A stretch of 64,000 nucleotides of DNA from Uruburuella suis (GTDB lineage: Bacteria > Pseudomonadota > Gammaproteobacteria > Burkholderiales > Neisseriaceae), in assembly GCF_004341385.1 (NCBI RefSeq), contig NZ_SLXE01000009.1:1-64000 (forward strand), given 5' to 3'. A program made the translations under genes and the position numbers. Numbering within the stretch: the stretch's first letter is position 1; every line of letters begins with the position of its first letter. Below are positions 33,126-41,588 of this stretch, piece after piece. The notes under the pieces are model-generated. The model was given only the letters and a program-made list of their open reading frames with translations. It was not told the origin of the DNA and did no database searches.

Positions 33126-33617
33126 ATGAATCTTTTCCGCAAAACCCTGTGGGGCATCGTGGGCTTATCGGTGCTCACCGCCATCGGCTCTTTTTTCTCG
33201 CAATATGTGCTGGGCTTAAACCCTTGCGTGCTGTGCATTTTGCAGCGGGTGTCGGTGATTGCGGTGGGCGTGGTGGCGCTCTTGGCCGCGTTTTCCGCCC
33301 AACGCAGCCGCGCCGGCCGCAGCATAAGCGCTTTGCTGGTAAGCATTCCTGCGCTGTATGGCGCGGGCGTGGCGGTGTATCAATTGTGGCTGCAAAGCCT
33401 GCCGCCGGGCATGGCGCCGGCTTGCGGCGCGCCCTGGACCTTCCGCCTGCGCGACTGGCCGCTGTTTGATTTATGGGAGCCGGTGGTGCGCGGCTTTGGC
33501 GATTGCGCCGTGCCCGATTATTTCCTCGGCGTGGCGCTGCCGGTGTGGAGCGTGCTTTATTTCGGCTTTGTGTTGCTGCTGGTGTGGGGCGTGTGGTGGA
33601 AAAGCCGCAAGCTCTAA
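33126..33617 (+). CDS. dsbB: Disulfide bond formation protein B
   Basis: A 163-residue four-helix inner-membrane protein that reoxidises DsbA and passes electrons to quinone. The first periplasmic pair is CVLC (NPCVLCILQRV), the second Cys pair is in APACGAPWTFRL and FGDCAVPDY, and the helices match the family. An upstream ATG (33078) lies inside the family-E repeat; 33126 gives the normal N-terminus MNLFRKTLWGIVG. No clear Shine-Dalgarno is present. Confidence 0.9.
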   Translation: MNLFRKTLWGIVGLSVLTAIGSFFSQYVLGLNPCVLCILQRVSVIAVGVVALLAAFSAQRSRAGRSISALLVSIPALYGAGVAVYQLWLQSLPPGMAPACGAPWTFRLRDWPLFDLWEPVVRGFGDCAVPDYFLGVALPVWSVLYFGFVLLLVWGVWWKSRKL

Positions 33618-33646
33618 GTAAATATCAAATATTATTGATGATAAGC

Positions 33647-33680
33647 CACAGGCCGTCTGAAACCTTTCAGACGGCCTGTG
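33647..33680. terminator. Bidirectional terminator, dsbB/dtd
   Basis: CACAGGCCGTCTGAAA with its inverted copy (16 bp) followed by TTTTTTAA, between convergent genes. Confidence 0.8.
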
Positions 33681-33693
33681 TTTTTTAAGCAAA

Positions 33694-34155
33694 CTAAAAC
33701 AATTTTTGCGAATCAAGCAAGAGCGTGACCGGGCCGTCGTTGCACAAATCGATTTGCATATGCGCTTGGAAGCGGCCGGTTTCCACGTTAAGGCCGTGGC
33801 GGCGCAGCAGCCCGGCCACGGTTTCGTATAAGGGCTCGGCCGCTTCAGGGCGGGCGGCTTGGCTCAATGAGGGGCGGCGGCCGTTGCGGGCATCGGCGTA
33901 AAGGGTGAATTGCGACACCAGCAGCACGGCGCCGCCGATGTCTTGCACGGAGCGGTTGAGTTTGCCGGCTTCATCTTCGAAAATGCGCAGACCGGCGATT
34001 TTGTCGGCGATATAGCGGGCATCGGCTTCGGTGTCGGCATGGCACACGCCCAGCAGCACCATCAGGCCGGCTTCGATTTGGCCGCTGCGCTCGCGGTTTT
34101 GGCCGGCCAGCACATCAACGTGGGCGCGGCTCACTTTTTGGATAACGGCACGCAT
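33694..34155 (-). CDS. dtd: D-aminoacyl-tRNA deacylase
   Basis: A 153-residue Dtd that hydrolyses D-amino acids mischarged on tRNA. It has the start MRAVIQKVSRAHVDV, the SQFTLYADARNGRRPS active-site motif and the cross-subunit NDGPVTLLLDS motif. The frame is open upstream, but ATG 34155, after TTATTGGGAAACCC, gives the family start. Confidence 0.93.
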   Translation of the reverse strand: MRAVIQKVSRAHVDVLAGQNRERSGQIEAGLMVLLGVCHADTEADARYIADKIAGLRIFEDEAGKLNRSVQDIGGAVLLVSQFTLYADARNGRRPSLSQAARPEAAEPLYETVAGLLRRHGLNVETGRFQAHMQIDLCNDGPVTLLLDSQKLF

Positions 34156-34364
34156 TGGGTTTCCCAATAAAGAAAAGTAATGAAAGCGCCAGTGTAGGCA
34201 GCGGCGCGGGGTTTGGCAAGCCATTGGCATCGGCGGCGCGGCGGCGGTTTATCGTTGGGCAAAATCTGTTCATAATAGCGCTTGTGCGGCTTGGGTCTGA
34301 ATGTTTGGCAAATGCTTTCAGACGGCCTGCATCATTGCTTTTGCTGCGGATTTACCGAATAGAA

Positions 34365-34524
34365 GGAGGCTCTGAACAACTCTGGTGCATGGATTTTGCC
34401 GGCATTTTGATGCGGGGCAAGGCGTTTTTTTGAAGCTATAGAGGTTCTATTTCCTCAAAATCCCAACGCGGCATGGCGTAAAAAGGGCGGTAAAAGCCGT
34501 TATCATGAGTGATTCAGAGCCTCC
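34365..34524. repeat. Family-D repeat with GGAGGCTCTGAA ends
   Basis: GGAGGCTCTGAA at one end and TTCAGAGCCTCC at the other bound 160 non-coding bases, including TGGATTTTGCCGGCATTTTG. A truncated copy with the same internal phrase lies after trpC (48028-48090). It fills much of the 417-base gap between dtd and clcA. Confidence 0.55.
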
Positions 34525-34572
34525 ATAAATCAGGCCGTCTGAAAACGGCACGGTTTTCATGGAATAAACACA

Positions 34573-35973
34573 ATGAAATCTTCTTTTTCAAACGCGGGCC
34601 GGCGCTTCGGCCGAAAGCTGGCGCACAAGCTGGTGCAAACGCAGCGTTTGTCGCGCAAAACGGCGGCATTTGCTTTTTTGCTGGCCGGTGCGGCGCTGGT
34701 GGCGCTCACTTCGCTGGTGTTTGCCAAAATGGCCGATTGGGCGTTGGAGCAAAATGCACACTGGGTGCAGCAATATCCTTGGTATGCCTGGCTCGCGCTG
34801 CCTTTGGGGCTGCCGCTGATTGTGTGGCTCACGCGCCGTTTTGCGCCCTACACGTCGGGCAGCGGCATTCCGCAGGTGCTCGCTGCGCTCTCGCTGCCTT
34901 ACGGGGCGCAGAAAACGCGGCTGGTGCAGCTGGGGCAAACGATGCTGAAAATTCCGCTCACGTTTTTGGGCATGCTCGCGGGGGCGTCGATCGGGCGCGA
35001 AGGGCCTTCGGTGCAGGTGGGCGCGGCGGTGATGCTGGCTTGGGGCTCGTGGTGCAAAAAACACAATCTGGCTTTTAAGGGCTTGCAGGAAAACGATTTG
35101 CTCGCCGCCGGTGCGGCGGGCGGCTTGGCGGCGGCGTTTAATGCGCCTTTGGCAGGGGTGGTGTTTGCGATTGAAGAGCTGGGGCGCGGGGTGATGCTGC
35201 GCTGGGAGCGGCAGATTTTTATCGGCGTGTTGGCTGCGGGCTTTATCCAGGTGGCGGTGCAGGGCAACAACCCTTATTTTTCGGGCTTTCACGGCGAGGC
35301 GCTGCCGAATATGCTGGTGTGGGTGTTGTTGTGTGCGCTGGTGTGCGGCGTGGCCGGCGGTTTGTTTGCCCGTTTTCTCTATAAAGGTGCGGTTTGGGCG
35401 GCGCCGGAGCGCTGGCGCAGCTGGATGCGGCGCCATCCGCTTTTGCTGGCGGGCATTATCGGCCTGTTGCTGGCGGCCATCGGCACGGTTTATCAGGGGC
35501 AGACTTTCGGCACCGGCTATCACGAGGCTTCGGGCGCGCTGCGGCGCATGTATGAAGCGCCGCCGGGCGTGGCGCTGGCCAAATGGGCGGCCACGGTGTT
35601 GTCTTATTGGGCGGGCATTCCCGGCGGCATTTTCACGCCGGCACTCAGCGTGGGCGCGATGATAGGCCAGCAGATTGCCCAATTTGCCAGCCTAGAAACC
35701 GGCGCCAATGTGTTGGTGCTGATCTGCATGGCGGCTTTTTTGGCGGCAGCCACCCAATCGCCGCTCACTGCCAGTGTGATTGTGATGGAGATGACCGGCG
35801 GGCAGAATTTGTTGTTTTGGCTCTTGATTGGTGCTATTTTTGCATCTCAGGTGTCGCGCCAATTTTCACCCAAGCCGTTTTACCATGCGGCGGCGGCGCG
35901 CTTTCGGCAGCGGGTGCAGGAAGAATATGCGGAGCAGGCCAAGCTTGCCCGCGCAGAGAAAAAGGAGCAGTAA
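34573..35973 (+). CDS. clcA: CLC-type chloride channel or H+/Cl- antiporter
   Basis: A 466-residue CLC protein with the three anion-site motifs: SGSGIPQV, GREGPSVQ (with the gating Glu) and AGIPGGIFTPALSVG. About 17 membrane helices are visible. The gating Glu is present; exchange versus channel activity cannot be settled here. No C-terminal CBS domains. It ends directly at the argJ start (TAA then ATG), so the two are translated from one message. Confidence 0.88.
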   Translation: MKSSFSNAGRRFGRKLAHKLVQTQRLSRKTAAFAFLLAGAALVALTSLVFAKMADWALEQNAHWVQQYPWYAWLALPLGLPLIVWLTRRFAPYTSGSGIPQVLAALSLPYGAQKTRLVQLGQTMLKIPLTFLGMLAGASIGREGPSVQVGAAVMLAWGSWCKKHNLAFKGLQENDLLAAGAAGGLAAAFNAPLAGVVFAIEELGRGVMLRWERQIFIGVLAAGFIQVAVQGNNPYFSGFHGEALPNMLVWVLLCALVCGVAGGLFARFLYKGAVWAAPERWRSWMRRHPLLLAGIIGLLLAAIGTVYQGQTFGTGYHEASGALRRMYEAPPGVALAKWAATVLSYWAGIPGGIFTPALSVGAMIGQQIAQFASLETGANVLVLICMAAFLAAATQSPLTASVIVMEMTGGQNLLFWLLIGAIFASQVSRQFSPKPFYHAAAARFRQRVQEEYAEQAKLARAEKKEQ

Positions 35974-37194
35974 ATGGCAGTGAATTTGCGAGAAAAAGAA
36001 GCGGCGGAAATTTTAACTGTGGACGGCGCACAGGTGTTTATCGGCCAGGCCGGTGTGAAAAAGCCCGACCACAACGATTTAACGCTGATTGTGCTCAACA
36101 AGGCCAACAGCGTGGGCGCGGTGTTTACCCAAAACCGCTTCTGCGCCGCGCCGGTGCACATTGCCAAACAGCATTTAACCAATGAAAACGGCATCCGCGC
36201 GCTGGTGATCAACACGGGCAACGCCAATGCCGGCACCGGCGCACAAGGCCGCGAAGATGCGCTGGCGGTGTGCGAAGCCGTGGCCGCGCAAGTGGGCTGC
36301 GACATCGAGCAGGTGCTGCCCTTTTCCACCGGCGTGATTCTCGAGCCCTTGCCGGCGCAAAAAATCATCCGCGCCCTGCCCGGCGTGAAAGCCGCGCATT
36401 GGAGCGATGCCGCCCGCGCCATCATGACCACCGACACCGTGCCCAAAGCCGCCAGCCGCGAGGCCAAAATCGGCCAAAACCACACCGTGCGCGCCACCGG
36501 CATTGCCAAAGGCGCCGGCATGATTCACCCGAATATGGCCACCATGCTCGGCTTTATCGTTACCGATGCCAAAGTGTCGCAGCCGGTGCTGCAAATGATC
36601 ACGCAGGAAATCGCCGATTTATCGTTTAACAGCATCACCGTAGACGGCGACACCAGCACCAACGACAGCTTCGTGGTAGTGGCCACCGGCAAAAGCGGCC
36701 AAAACGAAATCGACAATATTGCCGACCCGCGCTATGAACAGCTCAAAGCCATGCTCGGCAGCCTCGCGCTCGAACTGGCGCAGGCCATTGTGCGCGATGG
36801 CGAAGGCGCCACCAAATTCATCACCATCCAAGTGGAAAATGCCGAGAGCCGCGCCGAAGCACGCCAAGTGGCCTATGCCATCGCCCACTCGCCGCTGGTG
36901 AAAACCGCCTTTTTCGCCAGCGACCCCAATCTCGGCCGCATTCTCGCCGCCATCGGCTACTCGGGCGTGCCGCATCTGGACACCGACAAAGTGCGCCTTT
37001 ACCTGGGCGATGTGCTGGTGGCCGAGCACGGCGGCCGCGCCGCGAGCTACACCGAAGCCGCCGGCCAGGCCGTGATGGCGCCCGCCGAAATCACCGTGCG
37101 CGTGGATTTGCAGCGCGGCAGCCACGGCGCCACCGTGTATACCTGCGATTTATCGAAAGAATATGTGGCGATTAATGCGGATTACCGCTCATAA
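35974..37194 (+). CDS. argJ: Glutamate N-acetyltransferase / amino-acid acetyltransferase ArgJ
   Basis: A 406-residue ArgJ, which recycles acetyl groups in arginine synthesis (acetylornithine plus glutamate). The autocleavage site is KGAGMIHPNMATMLGF, cut before the Thr to give two chains. GNANAGTGAQG and the C-terminal SDPNLGRILAAIGYSG and DLSKEYVAINADYRS are typical. AAGGAGCAGTAA before the ATG overlaps the end of clcA. Confidence 0.95.
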   Translation: MAVNLREKEAAEILTVDGAQVFIGQAGVKKPDHNDLTLIVLNKANSVGAVFTQNRFCAAPVHIAKQHLTNENGIRALVINTGNANAGTGAQGREDALAVCEAVAAQVGCDIEQVLPFSTGVILEPLPAQKIIRALPGVKAAHWSDAARAIMTTDTVPKAASREAKIGQNHTVRATGIAKGAGMIHPNMATMLGFIVTDAKVSQPVLQMITQEIADLSFNSITVDGDTSTNDSFVVVATGKSGQNEIDNIADPRYEQLKAMLGSLALELAQAIVRDGEGATKFITIQVENAESRAEARQVAYAIAHSPLVKTAFFASDPNLGRILAAIGYSGVPHLDTDKVRLYLGDVLVAEHGGRAASYTEAAGQAVMAPAEITVRVDLQRGSHGATVYTCDLSKEYVAINADYRS

Positions 37195-37217
37195 GCCATA
37201 AATCGGCAAACCCACCG

Positions 37218-37249
37218 ACAGGCCGTCTGAAAGCTTTCAGACGGCCTGT
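37218..37249 (+). terminator. Uptake-sequence terminator of clcA-argJ
   Basis: ACAGGCCGTCTGAAAG with its inverted copy and a minimal loop, 24 bases after argJ. Confidence 0.7.
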
Positions 37250-37442
37250 TTCATTATCGGGCGGCAAAACCTGCCGAATCATTGCCAAACATAAAACCCT
37301 GAATGACACACCTTAACCAAGCCCTACAAAACCATTGCAGAGCATTTACTTTAAATATAATATTGCCATGCGGTTTGCAATAACGTATCGGCATTAAAAA
37401 CATAAACTTACCTCTGAAATTATTGCTATCGGGAGAAACCAA

Positions 37443-38678
37443 ATGAAACCATTAAACTTACTCGCATCCTGCCTTGCCGCCTTATCGCTGGCCGCCTGCT
37501 CCAGCTCTGGCAGCAGCAGCCCCGGCGTTGCCGGCAATGCCAACCCGGGCACGGGCGGCGGCAATATCGGCACATCACCCGGTGGTGGCGGCAACGGCAA
37601 CGGCAACACCACTCCGACCAATCCCGGCAACGGCAGCGGCAACGACATCCCCACCGGCCCCGGTGCCGGCAATGCCAATCCGGGCACGGGCGGCGGCAAT
37701 ATCGGCACTTCGCCGACTGATGGCGGCAATGGCTCTACCACCCCGACCAACCCCGGCAACGGCAATGGCAACGACATCCCCACTGGCCCCGGTGCCGGCA
37801 ATGCCAATCCGACACCAACCGATCCCACACCCGCACCCGATCCGGATCTTTCCGATGTGCAGGGCAATTTGTTGCGCACACTTGTCGACAAGGAATGGGA
37901 GAGTGTGGAATCCTCCGATGTAAAATATGAGCAGCGCCACAAACCCCTGCAATCCGACAACATCAACACCGTGCTGCTTGACGGCGAAAAAATCACGCTG
38001 ATTCCCGCCTGCTATTTCAGCGGACAAGGCTGTGTTGCCGGCATGGCCGGGCCGGATTATAGGCGCATTGATCCCAAAGATGATGAAAATAAAGCGGTCA
38101 CCGACCACAGCAAAATGTATTACAACTGGCGGCGCAACCGCGATGGCGAGCCTATTCAAAAAACCGTGGCGAGCAAACATTTAAACTATGCGCGCTATGG
38201 TTGGGTGTATTTTTATCCGCCGGATGATGATCGCGATTATGTCGGCAGAGAATACTTTTTCGCCCACGGCCAACCCACCGAACTGGCCGGGAAAGACGCT
38301 ATGCCGGTTGAAGGCAAGGCTGTTTATCGCGGCTATGCTTTGGTTTCTTATGGCTCATCCCCGACTTCCTTTGCACCGAGCCGCTATGATGCCCGCTTTA
38401 ACGTGGATTTCGGCGCCAAAACCCTTTCCGGCAATTTGAAAGCGGATAAAGAAGACTATATGTCGTCGGTGGAATTCAAAGCCAAGATCAACGGCAACAC
38501 CTTCAGCGGAGACACAGCTTATTTTGATAAATCAAGCAATTACAATGTAGGCGTATATACAGAAGGTGGTTTTTACGGCCCGCAGGCACAAGAGCTTTCA
38601 GGCGTGTTCAGCGGCCGAGCAGCAGGAATATGGGATTTCCCCACCTTTAAGGGCAGCTTCGGCGCCAGCAAGCAATAA
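37443..38678 (+). CDS. Surface lipoprotein with TbpB/NHBA-like C-terminal barrel
   Basis: A 411-residue lipoprotein. The signal peptide MKPLNLLASCLAALSLAAC ends in a lipobox followed by SSSGSSS. Residues about 30-125 are a low-complexity Gly/Asn/Pro/Thr region built of two near-identical units of about 43 residues (GNANPGTGGGNIGTSP ... NDIPTGPGA). The C-terminal half ends like TbpB-type beta-barrels: NVDFGAKTLSGNLK, then GGFYGPQAQELSGVFSGR and TFKGSFGASK. Such proteins are usually exported to the surface by Slam. No partner receptor or Slam gene is adjacent. GGGAGAAACCAA precedes the start. Confidence 0.72.
   Translation: MKPLNLLASCLAALSLAACSSSGSSSPGVAGNANPGTGGGNIGTSPGGGGNGNGNTTPTNPGNGSGNDIPTGPGAGNANPGTGGGNIGTSPTDGGNGSTTPTNPGNGNGNDIPTGPGAGNANPTPTDPTPAPDPDLSDVQGNLLRTLVDKEWESVESSDVKYEQRHKPLQSDNINTVLLDGEKITLIPACYFSGQGCVAGMAGPDYRRIDPKDDENKAVTDHSKMYYNWRRNRDGEPIQKTVASKHLNYARYGWVYFYPPDDDRDYVGREYFFAHGQPTELAGKDAMPVEGKAVYRGYALVSYGSSPTSFAPSRYDARFNVDFGAKTLSGNLKADKEDYMSSVEFKAKINGNTFSGDTAYFDKSSNYNVGVYTEGGFYGPQAQELSGVFSGRAAGIWDFPTFKGSFGASKQ
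37527..37803 (+). repeat. In-gene tandem repeat of about 130 bp (two units)
   Basis: Two units each encode GNANPGTGGGNIGTSP...TTPTNPGNG.GNDIPTGPG. Units start near 37533 and 37668 and are nearly identical, with a small length difference in the Gly-rich middle. Copy-number change would alter the exposed linker length. Confidence 0.75.
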
Positions 38679-38693
38679 TCCCGCATCATCACA

Positions 38694-38724
38694 CAGGCCG
38701 TCTGAAAGCTTTTCAGACGGCCTG
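38694..38724 (+). terminator. Uptake-sequence terminator after the surface lipoprotein
   Basis: CAGGCCGTCTGAAA and its inverted copy, then CTTTTA. Confidence 0.65.
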
Positions 38725-38778
38725 CTTTTACTGTGCTTGTCAGCCGGCGGCGCAATCCGCTATATTAAGGAGGCTCTG

Positions 38779-38969
38779 ATACCCATTCAAAAAATAATAT
38801 ACAAACAGGCAGCCTGTAGGTCGGATTCTCGAATCCGACACTTGTTCGCAGAACAAGGCACGCACATCGCTTTGGCCGTTGGCCAAATGTCGGATTCAAG
38901 AATCCGACCTACGCGGATGATGTTGCCGAACTGCTTTTATTTTGTAAGGTTATTTTTTAGAATGGGTAT
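38779..38969. repeat. Family-A' repeat (ATACC ends, GTAGGTCGGATTC core)
   Basis: 191 bp, inverse orientation to 28469-28660 and nearly identical to it, ending ATACCCATTC / GAATGGGTAT. It covers most of the 326-base gap and ends 35 bases before the isochorismatase-like gene, so any promoter must lie within or just after it. Confidence 0.8.
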
Positions 38970-39004
38970 GAAACCATAAAAACCATTTGGCAAAGTGAGA
39001 AAAT

Positions 39005-39550
39005 ATGAACCGTTTAACCCCCGACAACACCGTGTGCATCGTGGTAGATATCCAAGAGCGGCTGGTGCCTGCGCTGCATCATGCCGATGCGGCTATCGAG
39101 CGCAGCCGTGTGTTGCTGCAAGGCTTGCAGGCGCTGGATGTGCCGATTGTGATTACCGAGCAATATCCCAAAGGCTTAGGCCACACCGTGGCAGCCATCA
39201 AACTTTTGTTGGGCGATGCGGTGCCGCTGTTTGAAAAAACGCGCTTTTCCGCCCTTACCGATGAAGTGGCCGCCGAAATCAAGCGCCTAGGTGCGCAAAA
39301 TGTGATTTTGGTGGGCGCTGAAGCACATGTGTGCATGCTGCAAACGGTGCTGGATTTGCGCGCGGAAGGCTTGGGCGTGTATGTGGCGCAAGAATGCACC
39401 ACTTCGCGCGACCCGGCCAACAAAGCCAATGCGCTGGCGCAAATGGCGGCGGCGGGTGCGGTGGTGTCGAATGTGGAAAGCGTGCTGTTTCAATTGCTGG
39501 CCGATGCCAAACACCCCGCTTTTAAAACCGTGTCGAAATTGATTCAATAA
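39005..39550 (+). CDS. Isochorismatase-family hydrolase
   Basis: A 181-residue cysteine hydrolase of the isochorismatase/nicotinamidase fold. The triad is Asp in VVDIQERLV, Lys in LFEKTRFSAL and Cys in GAEAHVCMLQTVLDL. Length suits the small stand-alone members (YcaC type). Substrate unknown. No siderophore synthesis genes adjoin it, so an isochorismatase role is unlikely. Confidence 0.8.
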   Translation: MNRLTPDNTVCIVVDIQERLVPALHHADAAIERSRVLLQGLQALDVPIVITEQYPKGLGHTVAAIKLLLGDAVPLFEKTRFSALTDEVAAEIKRLGAQNVILVGAEAHVCMLQTVLDLRAEGLGVYVAQECTTSRDPANKANALAQMAAAGAVVSNVESVLFQLLADAKHPAFKTVSKLIQ

Positions 39551-39555
39551 GCCCG

Positions 39556-39586
39556 CAGGCCGTCTGAAAATCTTTCAGACGGCCTG
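39556..39586 (+). terminator. Uptake-sequence hairpin between the hydrolase and GNAT genes
   Basis: CAGGCCGTCTGAAAA with its inverted copy around a 2-3 base loop. Confidence 0.6.
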
Positions 39587-39604
39587 TGTTGTGCAGGAAA
39601 AACC

Positions 39605-40108
39605 ATGCATCCCTACACCATAAACCGCGCCCAAGCGCACGATTTGGCCGCCATCGTCGAGATTTACAACAGCACGGTGGCCAGCCGCCAATCAACCGCC
39701 GATTTGAAGCCCGTGAGCGTGGCCGAGCGCCAAGCCTGGTTTGATGCCCACACCGGCGCGCGGCCTTTATATGTGCTGGGCAATGCCGATGGCGAAGTGC
39801 TCGCCTGGGGCTGCTTCAGCGATTATTACGCGCGCCCGGCCTACCACATCAGCGTGGAAATCAGCGTGTATGTGCGCCACGATATGCGCGGCGTGGGCGT
39901 GGGCAAAATCTTGCTGCAATATATGCTCGAGCAAGCGCCCTCGCTGGGCATACGCAATATTTTGGCGGTGATTTTCGGCCACAACCACGCCAGCATCCGC
40001 CTGTTTCACACGCTGGGCTTCCAAGAATGGGGCCGCCTGCCGCGGGTGTGCGATTTGGAAACACAGGAAGCGGATATTGTGATTTTGGGCAAACGAGTGG
40101 TGGCCTGA
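39605..40108 (+). CDS. GNAT acetyltransferase, phosphinothricin-acetyltransferase-like
   Basis: A 167-residue Pat/Bar-type N-acetyltransferase. It has AHDLAAIVEIYNSTVASRQSTADLKPVSVAERQAWFDAH, the acetyl-CoA loop MRGVGVGKILLQYMLE, and FGHNHASIRLFHTLGFQEWGRLPRV. Relatives acetylate methionine sulfone/sulfoximine or phosphinothricin. AGGAAAAACC precedes the start. Confidence 0.82.
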   Translation: MHPYTINRAQAHDLAAIVEIYNSTVASRQSTADLKPVSVAERQAWFDAHTGARPLYVLGNADGEVLAWGCFSDYYARPAYHISVEISVYVRHDMRGVGVGKILLQYMLEQAPSLGIRNILAVIFGHNHASIRLFHTLGFQEWGRLPRVCDLETQEADIVILGKRVVA

Positions 40109-40227
40109 GCCGCGCAGATTAACCTTTTTGCCGGCAAACACAAGCGAGGCCGTCTGAAACCTTTCAGACGGCCTCGGCATATCATGCAATGATGGTATAA
40201 CGAGGGTTTGCGGGTTTGAACCGCTGC

Positions 40228-40543
40228 TATAGTGGAATGCAAAAAAAAGTGACACAACGGGTAGGTTGGGTTGAAAACCCAACAAGCCACAGGCCGTCTG
40301 AAACGTTGGGTTTGGCAACCCAACCTACCTGTTATAGCGCGTAGCCTTTGTAGGTCGGATTCTCGAATCCGACATTTGGCCGCGAGGCCGAACATATAGT
40401 GGAGTGTAGGAAAAAGTGACACAACGGGTAGGTTGGGTTGAAAACCCAACAAGCCACAGGCCGTCTGAAACGTTGGGTTTATCAACCCAAGCTACCTGTT
40501 ATAGTGCGTAGTTTTATATCACTTTTTCTTGCATTTCACTGTA
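40228..40543. repeat. Two family-B repeats in tandem with a GTAGGTCGGATTC fragment between
   Basis: The first unit begins TATAGTGGAATGC at 40228; the second begins TATAGTGGAGTGTAGG at 40395 and ends TTGCATTTCACTGTA. Both carry the GTAGGTTGGGTT palindrome and an uptake sequence. A partial GTAGGTCGGATTCTCGAATC piece lies at 40351-40372. With an uptake hairpin (40146-40175) this accounts for the 529-base gap; the PAP2 gene follows after a TATAAT-like TATAATAT (40606). Confidence 0.75.
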
Positions 40544-40637
40544 TGGCCTCCCCGCTCGGCGGCAGCCCGTCGCGGCGGGGCGCTTATCTTATTTCAGGGT
40601 TTGGTATAATATCCGCTTTTTTCACGCCTGATTTGCC

Positions 40638-41285
40638 ATGCTCTCTTTTATCCGCCGCTATCTGCCCGCGCCCGAGCGCTTGGCCGTGCTTTTTCTCGGC
40701 ATTGTGATTCCGCTTTTGATTGCCGGTGAAATTGCCGAAGAAGTGTTGGCGCAAGAGCGTTTTGCTTTCGAGCAGCCGCTGATGATGTGGGTGCACACCC
40801 ATATCGGCCCGGCTTTCACGCCGCTTGCAGTGGCGCTGCACTATATCGGCAGCACGCCCGTGGCCGTGGTGCTCTCCATGCTTTTTGCCGCTTGGCATTA
40901 CCTGCGCCGCCACCGCAGCTGGGCGGTGTTTATCCTGCTGGGCACGGCGCTGCCCACGGCGGTGATGTTTGTGGCCAAGCAGTTTTTCAATCGAGCGCGC
41001 CCCGAATTTTGGCCGCGCATTATCCAGGAAACCGGCGCATCGTTTCCCAGCGGCCACAGCACGTTTGCCGCCGCGCTGGCCACGGTGGTGGTGCTGGTTT
41101 ATTGGCAATCGCCGCACCGCGGCCTGATTATCGCCGCCGCGGCCGCTTTTGCCCTGCTGATGGGTTTATCGCGCATTGTGCTGGGCGTGCATTATCCTAC
41201 CGATGTGCTGGTGGGCTGGATCACCGGCATGAGCACCGTGCTGGGGCTGCATATTGTGATGTATCGGCGGCTGCCGCACGCGTGA
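40638..41285 (+). CDS. PAP2-family membrane phosphatase
   Basis: A 215-residue integral membrane PAP2 enzyme. It has all three acid-phosphatase motifs: KQFFNRARPE, PSGHST, and SRIVLGVHYPTDVLVGW with the catalytic His. Six helices are visible. Likely substrates are undecaprenyl diphosphate or phosphatidylglycerol phosphate; the sequence alone does not decide. Confidence 0.85.
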   Translation: MLSFIRRYLPAPERLAVLFLGIVIPLLIAGEIAEEVLAQERFAFEQPLMMWVHTHIGPAFTPLAVALHYIGSTPVAVVLSMLFAAWHYLRRHRSWAVFILLGTALPTAVMFVAKQFFNRARPEFWPRIIQETGASFPSGHSTFAAALATVVVLVYWQSPHRGLIIAAAAAFALLMGLSRIVLGVHYPTDVLVGWITGMSTVLGLHIVMYRRLPHA

Positions 41286-41310
41286 TGCCACCGGGCTTGC
41301 CGTCGGGAAA

Positions 41311-41344
41311 ACAGGCCGTCTGAATCTTTTTTCAGACGGCCTGT
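41311..41344 (+). terminator. Uptake-sequence terminator of the PAP2 gene
   Basis: ACAGGCCGTCTGAA with its inverted copy; the loop contains CTTTTTT. Confidence 0.65.
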
Positions 41345-41392
41345 TGCCATATTATGATATTATCAAACAGGCACCGATGAAGGTTGCCAACC

Positions 41393-41541
41393 ATATTGAA
41401 ATGCAAGAAAAAGTGGCACAAAACTGCACTCTACACAGCGCAGGTTGGGTTGGTAAACCAAGGTTTCAGACGGCTTGTAGATTTGTTGGGTTTACAACCC
41501 AACCTACCCGCTGTATCACTTTTTTATGCATTCCACCATAT
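41393..41541. repeat. Family-B repeat, diverged
   Basis: It reads ATATTGAAATGCAAGAAAAA at one end and TTTTTTATGCATTCCACCAT at the other, with the GTTGGGTT / AACCCAACCTAC interior and an altered uptake sequence (TTCAGACGGCTTG). It lies 47 bases before the YheT-like gene. Confidence 0.65.
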
Positions 41542-41588
41542 CACCAAGCAATCATCACTCAATTAAATCAAAGCCTTAACCAACCACC

